Below, piece by piece: positions 7,389 through 16,251 of a DNA stretch of 64,000 nucleotides. Within the stretch, counting starts at the first letter, position 1. Each line of letters starts with the position of its first letter. The stretch is from positions 319,482 through 383,481 of the forward strand of contig NZ_KQ948022.1 of assembly GCF_001513965.1 (NCBI RefSeq). Reading direction: 5' to 3'. The notes beneath the pieces were generated by a model. It was not told the origin of the DNA. It searched no databases and was given only the letters and a program-made list of their open reading frames with translations. Position numbers and translations under genes: made by a program. This stretch comes from Streptomyces cellostaticus. Lineage in GTDB: Bacteria; Actinomycetota; Actinomycetes; Streptomycetales; Streptomycetaceae.

Positions 7389-10300
7389 ATGCTGCTCATC
7401 CCCTGCCCGTGGTGCGGGCCCCGTGACGAGGCCGAGTTCCACTACGGCGGCCAGGCACACGTGCCCTATCCCGAGGCCCCCGCAGCCCTCACCGACGAGG
7501 AGTGGGCGCGCTACCTCTTCTTCCGCGACAACCCGAAGGGCCCGTTCGCCGAGCGATGGAGCCATGCGGCGGGCTGCCGCAGGTGGTTCAACGCGGTGCG
7601 GGACACGGCGACGAACGAGATCCTCGCCGTGTACAAGGCGGGGGAGGAGCGTCCGGCACCTGTCGAGCCACGGGCAGCGAATCCAGCCCGTCTGGGGGTA
7701 CCCCCTCTGGGGGAGTCCGAGGACGAGCCCGAAGGGCGATCCACGACCACCGGCCCGCAGCCGACGACGCATCGGGAAGCTGCCGCAGTGGGTGTTCCGG
7801 GGCAAGCATTCCGACGGTCGGCCGGAGGCCGAGTCGACCGCAACGACCAGCTGACCTTCACTTTCGACGGCGCCGCATACCAAGGCTTCCGCGGCGACAC
7901 CCTCGCCTCCGCCCTCCTGGCCAACGGCGTCATCGCGGCAGCGACCAGCATCAAGCTGGGCCGCCCGCGCGGCATCTTCTCGGCCGGTGTCGAGGAACCC
8001 AACGCCGTGGTCCAGATCGAGGAACCCTTCCCCGAGCCGATGCTCCCCGCGACGACCGTCGAGCTCTACGACGGCCTGGTGGCGAGCAGCCTCCCCGGCC
8101 AGGGCCGCCTGGCCACCGAACCCGACCCCGCCCGCTACGACGCCGTGCACGCCCACTGCGACCTGCTGGTCGTCGGCGCCGGCCCGGCCGGACTCGCAGC
8201 GGCGGCGGCAGCGGCGCGCAGCGGCGCACGCGTCGTCCTCGCCGACGACCAGCCGGAGCCGGGCGGCAGCCTGCTCGGCACCGGCGAACACCTCGACTGG
8301 GTGACGGCGACCGCCGCCCGGCTGGACGCCGCCCCCGAGGTGCGCGTACTGCGCCGTACCACCGTCTTCGGCTACTACGACGACAACCACCTCCTGGCCG
8401 TCGAGCGCCGCACCAACCACCTCGGCACGGAAGCCCCGGACAACGTCTCCCGTGAACGCGTCTGGCGCATCCGGGCCCACCGAGTCGTCCTCGCCACCGG
8501 CGCGCACGAGCGCTCGCTGGCCTTCGGGGACAACGACCGCCCCGGAGTGATGCTGGCCGCCTCGGCCCGTACCTATGTCAACCGCTACGGCGTCCTGCCC
8601 GGCCGCCAGGCGGTCGTCTTCACCACCAACGACAGCGCCTACCCCGCCGCACTCGACCTGGCCGCGGCGGGCGTGGGGATCGCGGCGGTCGTCGACACCC
8701 GCGCCGAACCGGGGGAGTGGGCCGCCCGTGCCCGGTCCGCCGGGATCGAGGTGCTGGCAGGCCACGCGGTCATCGGAACGGAAGGCGTGGCCCGCGTCAC
8801 CGCCGTGACGGTCGCCCCCTACGGGGAATCCGCGGGACAGCGGGAGTTCGCCGTCGACCTCCTCCTGGTCTCCGGCGGCTGGAACCCGGTGGCGCACCTG
8901 TTCAGTCAGGCGGGCGGCAGGCTCCGTTACGACGACGCACCAGGCGCCTTCGTGCCCGACACCTGCCGTCAGGCCGTCGAGGTCGCGGGCAGCGCGGCCG
9001 GCACGTTCGACCTCGCCGCGGTTCTCGTCCAGGGCGCGGCGGCGGGCGCCCGCGCCACCGAGGCCGAGGGCTGCACCCCCGAGGCGCCCGGGCTGCCCGC
9101 GGTCGCTGCGCAGCCGCAGTCGCCGCCGATGCACGTCTTCACCGTCCCCGCGCCGACCGACGCCCCCCGCTTCGTGGATCTCCAACGCGACGTCACGGTC
9201 CACGACCTGGCCCGTGCGACCGGCGCCGGACTGCGCTCCGTCGAGCACACCAAGCGCTACACCACGGCCGGAACTGCCAACGACCAGGGCAAGACAGCCG
9301 GCGTCCTGGCCAGCGGGATCGTCGCCGAACTCCTCGGCGTGGACATCTCCGCCCTCGGCACGACCACGTTCCGCCCGCCCTACACCCCGGTGTCCTTCGC
9401 CACCCTCGCGGGCCGCGACCGGGGCGCGCTGCACGACCCGGTCCGCGTGACCGCGCTGCACGCATGGCATGTCCAGCACGGTGCGCTCTTCGAGAACGTC
9501 GGCCAGTGGAAGCGGCCCTGGTACTACCCGCAGGACGGCGAGGACATGGAGGCGGCGGTACTGCGCGAGTGCCGCGCCGCCCGCGAGGGCGTGGCCTTCA
9601 TGGACGCCTCCACTCTCGGCAAGATCGACGTACAGGGCCCGGACGCGGGCGCCTTCCTCGACCTGCTCTACACCAACATGATGAGCACCCTGAAGGTCGG
9701 CATGATCCGCTACGGCGTGATGTGCCGCCCGGACGGCATGGTCTTCGACGACGGCACCGTCATCCGTCTCGCCCAGGACCGCTACCTGGTCACCACGACC
9801 ACGGGCAACGCAGCCGCCGTACTGGACTGGATGGAGGAATGGCTGCAGACGGAGTGGCCCGAACTGCGCGTCCACTGCACCTCGGTCACCGAACAGTGGG
9901 CCACCGTCGCCCTGGTCGGCCCGCGCTCCCGCGAGGTTCTCGGCTCGCTCGCGCCCCAACTGGCCGTCGGCAACGACGACTTCCCGTTCATGGCCTGGCG
10001 GGAGACGACCGTCGCGGGCGTCGATGCCAGGGTGTGCCGGATCAGCTTCTCCGGCGAACTCGCCTATGAGATCAACGTGTCGCCCTGGCACGCCGTCGAC
10101 CTGTGGGAGGCGCTGCACCACGCCGGCGCCGCCTACGGCATCACCCCGTACGGCACCGAGACCATGCACGTCCTGCGGGCCGAGAAGGGTTACCCGATCA
10201 TCGGTCAGGACACCGACGGCACGGTCACGCCCCAGGACCTGGGCATGAGCTGGGCGGTGTCGAAGAAGAAGCCCGACTTCATCGGCAAGCGTTCCTACGC

Positions 10301-10616
10301 CCGCGCCGACACGGTCCGCGCCGACCGCAAGCATCTGGTCGGCCTGCTGCCCGAGGACCCGGCCGCTTTCCTGCCCGAGGGCACCCACCTGGTCGCGGAC
10401 AGCGTGCTGCCCGCCCCGCCCGTACCGATGCTCGGCCATGTCACCTCCAGCTACCGCAGCGCGGCACTGGGCCGGACCTTCGCACTCGCCCTGATCAAGG
10501 GCGGCCGGGAGCGCATCGGTGAACGTCTCTACGCACCCGTGGGCGACCGACTGCTCCCGGTGACCGTCGCCAGCCCTGTCCTCTACGACCCCGAGGGAGC
10601 CCGCCGCGATGGCTGA
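7389..10616 (+). CDS. soxA: Sarcosine oxidase delta-alpha subunit fusion
   Basis: One reading frame of 1075 codons carries two subunits. Residues 1 to about 95 are SoxD, with the zinc-site pattern IPCPWCGPRDE near the start and later a cysteine and histidine (SHAAGCRRWFN). Residues 96-135 are a low-complexity linker encoded partly by a GC-rich palindromic repeat. From about residue 140 the protein is SoxA: FTFDGAAYQGFRGDTLASAL, an NAD-binding fold LLVVGAGPAGLAAAAAAARS, then GcvT domains from about residue 690 that bind folate. The alpha subunit passes the methyl carbon to THF. SoxD and SoxA are usually separate; no stop lies between them here. A GTG at 7788 could also serve as a separate SoxA start. 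The 3' end overlaps soxG by 8 bases. Confidence 0.88.
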   Translation: MLLIPCPWCGPRDEAEFHYGGQAHVPYPEAPAALTDEEWARYLFFRDNPKGPFAERWSHAAGCRRWFNAVRDTATNEILAVYKAGEERPAPVEPRAANPARLGVPPLGESEDEPEGRSTTTGPQPTTHREAAAVGVPGQAFRRSAGGRVDRNDQLTFTFDGAAYQGFRGDTLASALLANGVIAAATSIKLGRPRGIFSAGVEEPNAVVQIEEPFPEPMLPATTVELYDGLVASSLPGQGRLATEPDPARYDAVHAHCDLLVVGAGPAGLAAAAAAARSGARVVLADDQPEPGGSLLGTGEHLDWVTATAARLDAAPEVRVLRRTTVFGYYDDNHLLAVERRTNHLGTEAPDNVSRERVWRIRAHRVVLATGAHERSLAFGDNDRPGVMLAASARTYVNRYGVLPGRQAVVFTTNDSAYPAALDLAAAGVGIAAVVDTRAEPGEWAARARSAGIEVLAGHAVIGTEGVARVTAVTVAPYGESAGQREFAVDLLLVSGGWNPVAHLFSQAGGRLRYDDAPGAFVPDTCRQAVEVAGSAAGTFDLAAVLVQGAAAGARATEAEGCTPEAPGLPAVAAQPQSPPMHVFTVPAPTDAPRFVDLQRDVTVHDLARATGAGLRSVEHTKRYTTAGTANDQGKTAGVLASGIVAELLGVDISALGTTTFRPPYTPVSFATLAGRDRGALHDPVRVTALHAWHVQHGALFENVGQWKRPWYYPQDGEDMEAAVLRECRAAREGVAFMDASTLGKIDVQGPDAGAFLDLLYTNMMSTLKVGMIRYGVMCRPDGMVFDDGTVIRLAQDRYLVTTTTGNAAAVLDWMEEWLQTEWPELRVHCTSVTEQWATVALVGPRSREVLGSLAPQLAVGNDDFPFMAWRETTVAGVDARVCRISFSGELAYEINVSPWHAVDLWEALHHAGAAYGITPYGTETMHVLRAEKGYPIIGQDTDGTVTPQDLGMSWAVSKKKPDFIGKRSYARADTVRADRKHLVGLLPEDPAAFLPEGTHLVADSVLPAPPVPMLGHVTSSYRSAALGRTFALALIKGGRERIGERLYAPVGDRLLPVTVASPVLYDPEGARRDG
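7694..7714 (+). repeat. Palindromic repeat inside the SoxD-SoxA linker
   Basis: GGGGGTACCCCC (7694-7705) is a perfect palindrome, followed by TCTGGGGGA. Elements of this kind are widespread between genes in Streptomyces, from general knowledge. Here the element lies in frame inside a coding region and encodes the linker residues LGVPPLGE. Confidence 0.6.
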
Positions 10617-11211
10617 CACCGCCCTGACCGCGCAGCAGCGCAGCCCCCTGGCGCACGCCGCCGACCGCCTGGCGGCCGTGACACGCGCTTCCGGGGGCGC
10701 GATCCGCCTGGCCGAACTGCCGTTCCTGGCCCAGGCGAATGTCCGCCTCGACGCCAAGGGAGCGGCGGCGGACGACGTCGGACTCGCCCTGGGAGTCCAG
10801 CTGCCCCTGGAGCCCAACACCGTCGTACGCGCCGGGGACCTGACCGCGCTGTGGCTCGGTCCCGACGAATGGCTGGTGGTGGGCCGACCGGGAACCCAGC
10901 GGGACCTGGAGAGCCGGATCCGCTCGGCGGCCGGAGACGAACCCGTCTCCGTCACCGATGTCTCCGCCCAGCGCACCACCGTCCTCATCGCCGGACCCCG
11001 CGCCCGCGACCTGCTGTCCCACGGCTGCTCACTGGACCTGCACCCGCGCGCCTTCGGCCCCGGCCGCTGCGCCCAGACGACCCTGGCCCGCACCCAGGTC
11101 GTCCTGGTCGCCCGCGACGAACCCCGGGCCGGCTTCTGGGTGCTGGTGCGCTCGTCGTTCGCCGACTATCTGAAGGAGTGGGTGCTGGACGCAGCGGTGG
11201 AATACGCGTGA
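10609..11211 (+). CDS. soxG: Sarcosine oxidase, gamma subunit
   Basis: The 200-residue protein follows soxA with an 8-base overlap and is the last gene of the sox operon. It has the SoxG features LPFLAQANVRLDAKG, a LGPDEWLVVG motif close to the GcvT fold, and TVLIAGPRARDLLSHGCSLDLHPRAFGPG. Gamma is a GcvT-like subunit without its own catalytic role that contacts alpha and beta. The operon ends here; the next gene is convergent, with its stop 13 bases away. Confidence 0.9.
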   Translation: MADTALTAQQRSPLAHAADRLAAVTRASGGAIRLAELPFLAQANVRLDAKGAAADDVGLALGVQLPLEPNTVVRAGDLTALWLGPDEWLVVGRPGTQRDLESRIRSAAGDEPVSVTDVSAQRTTVLIAGPRARDLLSHGCSLDLHPRAFGPGRCAQTTLARTQVVLVARDEPRAGFWVLVRSSFADYLKEWVLDAAVEYA

Positions 11212-11224
11212 AGGGCTGCGCGCT

Positions 11225-13078
11225 TCAGGCGTCCGCCCACCCCCGGTCGCCGCTCCCGGGCTCCCTGCCCGGCCGGAGCATCTGGCTCGCGGCCAGTTCG
11301 CGATAGAGGGCACTGCCGGCCAGCAACTCCTCGTGGCTTCCGCCGGCGGCGGCACGGCCCTCGTGCAGCACCACGATGTGGTCGGCGTGCTGCACGGTGG
11401 ACAGGCGGTGGGCGATGACCAGCAGGGCGCACTCCTGGGCGACGTCCTTCATGACGGTGGTCAGCGCCGATTCATTGATCGCGTCGAGGTGGGAGGTGGG
11501 CTCGTCCAGCAGGAGCAGCGAGGGGCGGGCCAGCAACGCGCGGGCGAGGGCCACTCGTTGGCGTTCGCCGCCGGAGAGGTTGCTGCCGCGTTCGCCGATG
11601 ACAGCGGCCAGGCCGCCGGGCAGTCGGCCGACGACCTCTTCGAGCCGGGCCAGTTCGACCACGCGCCGGATCTCCGCTTCCGTGGCGTCGGGCACGGCGT
11701 AGGTGATGTTGTCGCGCAAGGTGCCGTGGACGACGTGGGTGTTCTGGTCCACGACGGCGATGCCTCGGCGGCATGCGTCACGGGTGAGTTCGGTCGCGGG
11801 CCGCCCCTCGAAGAGCAGGGTGCCCGCGGCCGGCTCGTAGAACCGCGCCACCAGGGCGAACACCGTGCTCTTGCCGGCTCCGGACCGGCCCACCAGGGCC
11901 ACCTGCCGGCGCTGCGGGACGGCGAACGAGACGCCGCGGAGGACCGGCCGCTCCGGGTCGTAGCCGAAGTGGACGTCGCGCAGGGCGAGGGCGGGCTGTT
12001 CGCGGGTGACGGGCGGCCCGGTCGGCTTCGGCGCGGGTGCGCGGCCTGCCGGGATCTGCGGTGCGGTGGGCTCCACGGGCAGGCGGAGTGCCTCGTCGAC
12101 GCGCTGGTAGGCGCCCATCCCGCGCTGGACGAGGCCCACCGCGCGGAAGACGGAGGACAGCGGCAGGGCGAGATACGAGGCGTACAGCAGGAAGGCGACG
12201 AGGTCGCCGAGGGATCCGGTGTGGCCCTTGACGCGCAGGCCGCCGATGACCAGGACGATGAGGAAGGAGCCCTGGACGGCGAGTTCGACGGCGGAGCTCA
12301 TGACGGCGGCGATCTTCGCGGCGCGTACCCCCGAACCGTAGGCCGCGTCGACGCGGGTGCCGATACCGGCCGCCTCGCGCTCCTCGGCGCGGTGCACGCG
12401 GACCATCGGCAGCGCACCGAGGGCGCGTTCCAGCTCGGCGGCGACGGCACCGACCGCGTCCTGCATCTGTGCGGACGCGCCTCTGATTCCCGTGAGCAGC
12501 GAGGCGACGACCACGGCCGCCGCCCCCACGGTGGCGGCGACCAGGAGCAGCAGCAGCGGGTCGAGCCACGCCATGAGGACGATCGCCCCGGAGGAGACAA
12601 GGCTGCCCGTCACCAGATCGACCAGGGCCTGTGACACGACCTCCCGGAGCAAGGTGGTGTCGGCCGTCACCCGGGAGACGAGGTCACCGCCCCGGTGGCG
12701 GTCGTACTCCCTCATCTCCAGCCGGAGCAGCCGCCCCACCAGCCCATGACGGAGCTGCCGTACGACGCCTTCGCCCATCCGCTCCAGCAGGAAGCGTCCC
12801 GCGGCTCCCGTCGCCGCTTCGACGACGAACAGTGCGCCCAGGAGGCCCAGCAGCGGCCAGACGACCTGCCCGCGGCCGCTCGCGTCCACGACGTCCTTGG
12901 CGACGAGCGGCTGGGCCAGTCCCAGGGCGGAACCCACCAGGGTCAGTACGGTGGCCACGGCGATGGCGCTCCGGTGCCCGGCGGTGAGCCGGTACATCGT
13001 GGCCAACGCCGCCCAGGTGGACGTGTCAGCCTCGGCGCCCGCGGCCGGGCCGCCGGGCGGAGCCGTCGCGCCGGTCAT
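11225..13078 (-). CDS. Lasso peptide exporter: ABC transporter, permease fused to ATPase
   Basis: The 617-residue half-transporter has an N-terminal six-helix membrane domain (about 40-330) and a C-terminal ATPase: Walker A LVGRSGAGKST, signature LSGGERQRVALARALL, Walker B SLLLLDEPTSHLD and a switch histidine IAHRLST. It should dimerise and export the mature lasso peptide, which often also gives self-protection. The frame is open 80 codons further upstream, but the ATG at 13078 overlaps the end of the leader-peptidase gene and matches the family start. It is the last gene of the five-gene lasso operon. Confidence 0.88.
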   Translation of the reverse strand: MTGATAPPGGPAAGAEADTSTWAALATMYRLTAGHRSAIAVATVLTLVGSALGLAQPLVAKDVVDASGRGQVVWPLLGLLGALFVVEAATGAAGRFLLERMGEGVVRQLRHGLVGRLLRLEMREYDRHRGGDLVSRVTADTTLLREVVSQALVDLVTGSLVSSGAIVLMAWLDPLLLLLVAATVGAAAVVVASLLTGIRGASAQMQDAVGAVAAELERALGALPMVRVHRAEEREAAGIGTRVDAAYGSGVRAAKIAAVMSSAVELAVQGSFLIVLVIGGLRVKGHTGSLGDLVAFLLYASYLALPLSSVFRAVGLVQRGMGAYQRVDEALRLPVEPTAPQIPAGRAPAPKPTGPPVTREQPALALRDVHFGYDPERPVLRGVSFAVPQRRQVALVGRSGAGKSTVFALVARFYEPAAGTLLFEGRPATELTRDACRRGIAVVDQNTHVVHGTLRDNITYAVPDATEAEIRRVVELARLEEVVGRLPGGLAAVIGERGSNLSGGERQRVALARALLARPSLLLLDEPTSHLDAINESALTTVMKDVAQECALLVIAHRLSTVQHADHIVVLHEGRAAAGGSHEELLAGSALYRELAASQMLRPGREPGSGDRGWADA

Positions 13079-13512
13079 CGGTCCGTCGACTGAGGCAGCG
13101 GGTCGACGGCCACCAGCCGGGCGAAGTAGCCATCCGGCAAACCCTCGCCGACGGCACGGCCCTCCGCCTCGATCCAGGCGTGCGCGGTGAAGGGCGGCAC
13201 GATGCGTACCCCGGTGCACCAGGTCGGCCACCTTCCGCCGAGCCGGCACAGCAGTGCGGCCCCCAGGGAGCGCGGCAGGCACCCCTTCGGTCCGGCACAG
13301 CGCAGGCTGGCGGCGCACATGGCGTCGCGCGCGATCTGGGCCTGCGCGGCGGTGGCGGGTCTGGCGCCGCGCCGCAGGATGCCGAGCACGGTGCGGATGC
13401 GGCGGGGCGGCAGCAGGGCGAGGGCGATGGCGGGGAGCAGGACGAGGCGGGCGGCCAGGCGCCGGGACAGGGGCACACCGGCAGGCCGCTCCAGCGCGCT
13501 GGGTGTCGTCAT
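13075..13512 (-). CDS. Lasso peptide leader peptidase (B2, transglutaminase-like)
   Basis: This 145-residue protein belongs to the lasso B2 family. The catalytic triad can be read as Cys in GPKGCLPRSLGAALLCRLGG, His in PFTAHAWIEAEG and Asp in the segment LVAVDPLPQ. It cuts the precursor after the leader's Thr-Gly so that the freed amino group can enter the ring. The first 40 residues are hydrophobic and basic (RLAARLVLLPAIALALLPP), typical for B2. It overlaps the B1 gene at its start and the ABC transporter gene at its end, so the three are translationally coupled. Confidence 0.9.
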   Translation of the reverse strand: MTTPSALERPAGVPLSRRLAARLVLLPAIALALLPPRRIRTVLGILRRGARPATAAQAQIARDAMCAASLRCAGPKGCLPRSLGAALLCRLGGRWPTWCTGVRIVPPFTAHAWIEAEGRAVGEGLPDGYFARLVAVDPLPQSTDR

Positions 13513-13763
13513 GAGGCGAGCCCCGAGCTGCGCAGCTGCCCTACGAGCGCCTCGACGTCCCGACGGGCCTGCGCCTCGTCGATGTCGAATTCCCGGACCA
13601 GGGCGGCGGCCGCGTCCGCCTCCTCGCCGCCGTCGAGCAGGGTCCGCACCACCAGGGTGGCCGTCGGGTTCAACTCCCAGTAGGCGCCTGCCCGTTCGTC
13701 CAGCAGCACCGTTCCGTAGTCGGTCTGGGCGGTGGAGACGTTGTCACCGAACCGCAGTGGCAT
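13509..13763 (-). CDS. Lasso peptide RiPP recognition protein (B1, PqqD-like)
   Basis: The 84-residue PqqD-type RiPP recognition element shows the winged-helix pattern TDYGTVLLDERAGAYWELNP, then TATLVVRTLLDGG and a helical C-terminus FDIDEAQARRDVEALVGQL. It binds the leader's YxxP...LxxxGxF motif and delivers the precursor to the B2 protease. The ATG at 13763 was chosen because upstream codons in this frame are only the antisense shadow of the cyclase. Its 3' end overlaps B2 (ATGA). Confidence 0.9.
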   Translation of the reverse strand: MPLRFGDNVSTAQTDYGTVLLDERAGAYWELNPTATLVVRTLLDGGEEADAAAALVREFDIDEAQARRDVEALVGQLRSSGLAS

Positions 13764-13807
13764 GTGAGGGCCTTTCTGATGCGGGGATGCGGTCAGGGGG
13801 GATGTGG

Positions 13808-15658
13808 TCAGGGGTGTGAGACGCGGGTGCGGCTGCGGTCCAGTCCCCGCAGCCACACCTCGGCGGCGATCGTGGAGTACAGGATGGCGTCGGACAGCCC
13901 CTTGGAGGCGGGCCGCCGGGCGAGGCGGCGCAGCTCGGCGCCGTCCACCAGGCCGAGCGCCTCCAGCCGTGAGTCCTCCCACAGGGCCAGCAGGTCGCCG
14001 CGGTGCTGACGCAGTCCGTTGGCGGCGTCCATGGCGGCCGTCGCCTTGTTGGCCCGCCGCAGGCAGTCCTCGGGCACGATCCCGCGCATCGCGGCGCTCA
14101 GGACTGGCTTGTACTGCCAGGGCGTGATGCGCTCGCTCGGACGGACGGCGAGAAACGCCTCGATGACGCGGTCGTCGAAGAAGGGCGAGGCCATCGGCAG
14201 GCCCGCGCGCGCCGCCATCCGGTCCCACTGCCGGATGACGCGGGTGCACGAGCGGATCTGCTCCAGGTCGGCGTGGAGTCCACGGTCCGGATGCAGCGGC
14301 GAGGCCGTGGCCGCCGCATCGAGCAGTGCCCGGCGGGCCATCCGCTCGGCCTCGGGAGTCACCCAGTCGAACAGGCGCGGGGCCATGCCCCAGCCGAGAC
14401 TCGTCTCGACGGACGGGGGCAACGGGCCACGCAGCCGGCCGGCTCCGTCGGCGAGCCACTTCCCGTACGGCCGGGAGTCGGCGAGAGCCCGGACCATACC
14501 GCCGAGCGGCCACTGCCACAGCGCCCGGTACCCACGCAACTGGCGCAGGGCGAACAGCGGGCGGGTGCGCAGCAGCCGGTGGTAGTACGCATCGGAGCAC
14601 CATGCCACGTGGTCGCCGCCGATGCCGGTCAGGTGCAACCGGCTGCCGCGTGCGGCGAGGCCGGGCAGGTGGTGCAGGACCCGGGAGCGGTCCATGACGC
14701 CGATGGTGGGCTCGTCGAGGAGGTCGTCGATGCCGAGCAGGTCCTCGTAGACCAGCGGCGAGGCGTCGGCGTCCCACACCACGTGCTCGACGTCCGGGAG
14801 GTGGCCCATGGCCCGCTCGGCCCAGAGCAAGTCGGTGTCCGCCGGATCGCGTCCCGGCCAGGTACTGGCCACCACATGGGCGGGGGAGCGGTCGGCCAGG
14901 AAGCAGACGGAGGTCGAGTCCAGGCCGCCGGACAGATCGCAGCTCACCACGCCGCCCTGACGGGTACGCGCGCCTACGGCCTCCTCCAGCGCCGTCCGGA
15001 TCAGTGGTGCCGCCTCGGCGAGCGGCCGTACCGGCTCCGGCGGCGTCCACCACCGGGTGTGCCGTGCGGTACGTCCGTCCGCGGCGACGACCACAGCGTC
15101 CTGCGGAGCGACGGCGGTGACCGCACGCCACATCGAGGTCTCGAACAGCGGATACGGGGCGGGCCACATCAGCCTGACGGTCAGTTCCTGCACGTCGGGG
15201 TCGAGGCCCAGGGCGGCGGCGAGCGTGTCGGCGCGGGTGGCGGCCACTCGTACGCCGTCGATCTCCGCGTGGAAGACGAGCCGCAGACCGGACGCGGTGC
15301 CCTGCACCCTGATCCGTCCGTCGAGGGCGCCGACGAGGTGGAAGCTGCCGGGGAGGGATCGGGCCAGGGCGTCGAGCTCCGCGAGATCACGCAACCGTGC
15401 GGTCCGGCGCCGTAGTTCGTCGGCATCGGTCGGGCAGCAGCCGACGACGGCGACACGGGCGCCGTCGGCGCTTGCCGTGATGATCTCGTCGTCGTGCCAG
15501 TGGCCGACCAGCCAGGGCCGGCCCGACGCATGTGCGAGGGTCCGGCTACCGGGGCGGGCGAAGGAGCGGGCCACGGCGGCCGCGTCCGCACGGTCCGGGA
15601 AGACCGTGAAGTGCGCGTCGCCGCGGCCCGTCCCCGCACTTTCGTGCAGTTCAGTCAT
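13808..15658 (-). CDS. Lasso cyclase (asparagine synthetase-like, C protein)
   Basis: The 616-residue protein has a glutaminase-like N-terminal fold, without the catalytic Cys2 of true asparagine synthetase, and a C-terminal ATP-pyrophosphatase domain with the PP-loop SCDLSGGLDSTSVCFLA near residue 240. This is the standard lasso cyclase: it adenylates the side-chain acid of the core (predicted Asp8) and joins it to the new N-terminus to close the ring around the tail. The gene starts 26 bases after the precursor stop and is read with it; a 44-base gap leads to B1. Confidence 0.92.
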   Translation of the reverse strand: MTELHESAGTGRGDAHFTVFPDRADAAAVARSFARPGSRTLAHASGRPWLVGHWHDDEIITASADGARVAVVGCCPTDADELRRRTARLRDLAELDALARSLPGSFHLVGALDGRIRVQGTASGLRLVFHAEIDGVRVAATRADTLAAALGLDPDVQELTVRLMWPAPYPLFETSMWRAVTAVAPQDAVVVAADGRTARHTRWWTPPEPVRPLAEAAPLIRTALEEAVGARTRQGGVVSCDLSGGLDSTSVCFLADRSPAHVVASTWPGRDPADTDLLWAERAMGHLPDVEHVVWDADASPLVYEDLLGIDDLLDEPTIGVMDRSRVLHHLPGLAARGSRLHLTGIGGDHVAWCSDAYYHRLLRTRPLFALRQLRGYRALWQWPLGGMVRALADSRPYGKWLADGAGRLRGPLPPSVETSLGWGMAPRLFDWVTPEAERMARRALLDAAATASPLHPDRGLHADLEQIRSCTRVIRQWDRMAARAGLPMASPFFDDRVIEAFLAVRPSERITPWQYKPVLSAAMRGIVPEDCLRRANKATAAMDAANGLRQHRGDLLALWEDSRLEALGLVDGAELRRLARRPASKGLSDAILYSTIAAEVWLRGLDRSRTRVSHP

Positions 15659-15684
15659 GACGTTGGGTCAAGGACCGTCGGTCG

Positions 15685-15795
15685 TCAGTTCTTGCTGAAG
15701 ATCACTCGGTCGTTGCCGTGGCGCGCCAGGAGCCCCGTCACCTTCCGGAACGTACCGAGCCGGACGAGCGTCGGTGCCTCGTAAGCCTTCTTCAT
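15685..15795 (-). CDS. Lasso peptide precursor, citrulassin-like
   Basis: This 36-codon gene has a good ribosome site (GAGGAG six bases before ATG). The leader MKKAYEAPTLVRLGTFRKVTG carries the conserved Y5xxP8, L10, G14, F16 pattern read by B1 and the penultimate Thr20 used for cleavage. The predicted core is LLARHGNDRVIFSKN: Leu1 would join Asp8 in an eight-residue ring, leaving a seven-residue tail threaded through it. The pattern LLxxxGNDRxxxSKN is, from memory, that of citrulassin A (LLGLAGNDRLVLSKN), in which Arg9 is deiminated to citrulline. The variant residues here are Ala3, Arg4, His5, Val10, Ile11 and Phe12. No arginine deiminase is visible in the window; in citrulassin producers it is encoded elsewhere. 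Confidence 0.93.
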   Translation of the reverse strand: MKKAYEAPTLVRLGTFRKVTGLLARHGNDRVIFSKN

Positions 15796-16251
15796 GACTA
15801 CTCCTCACATGCGGGTTTCCGACCACTTCCCCTGACCGACGGCCCAGGCTCGTCGGAAGCCGGGGCCAGGAAGTGGACGCTGCACATAGCTAGCTGCAGA
15901 GCGTGAGACCAAGGCAAGAGCCCCGACGAAGGTCGGATAATAGGCAAAATCCGGCATGCTTGGGTTGTGCGCCCCCGATCGTTTTGGCCGCTGCCGGTGC
16001 GCGTGGGTGTGTGACGCGGGTGTGCGTATGCTCGAATAAACGTTTTGACATGGCGCCTGGCACCTGCCGGACGCACCTGCCGGACGCACCTGCCGGACGC
16101 GCCTGACGGCGCCCGCGACCGGGCGCCTCCGGGCGCGCCCCTCACCCCTGGACGTGCACCCCCTCCCGGCGCTCTGCGAAAATCTCGTCCGTCCGAGTCC
16201 GGATTGATTCGTGCACTCGTGCGAGGTTCACAACGGACAGGACATCGAACA
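15796..16251 (+). other. Intergenic region with the lasso operon promoter
   Basis: No gene is recognised here. On the minus strand a weak promoter can be drawn, TTGCCT with a 19-base spacer to TAGCTA (15887-15892), about 90 bases ahead of the precursor. The segment is richer in A/T than its surroundings near 15930-15960 and 16030-16050. It also contains the 13-base tandem repeat at 16061-16104. Confidence 0.5.
16061..16104 (+). repeat. 13-base tandem repeat, about 3.4 copies
   Basis: The unit CACCTGCCGGACG begins at 16061, 16074 and 16087 and is followed by a diverged partial copy, CGCCT, from 16100. The period is 13, so it is not a coding repeat. It lies between the lasso operon promoter region and a truncated gene. 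Confidence 0.75.

Noticed and set aside
6612..11093. A 1493-codon open frame on the minus strand
   Set aside because: It is antisense to soxB, soxDA and soxG, which have strong family matches. Its composition is the Gly/Asp/Arg-rich mirror of high-GC coding sequence.
13764..15167. Extension of the lasso B1 frame upstream
   Set aside because: It is the out-of-frame shadow of the cyclase; the 84-residue PqqD-like protein is complete from 13763.
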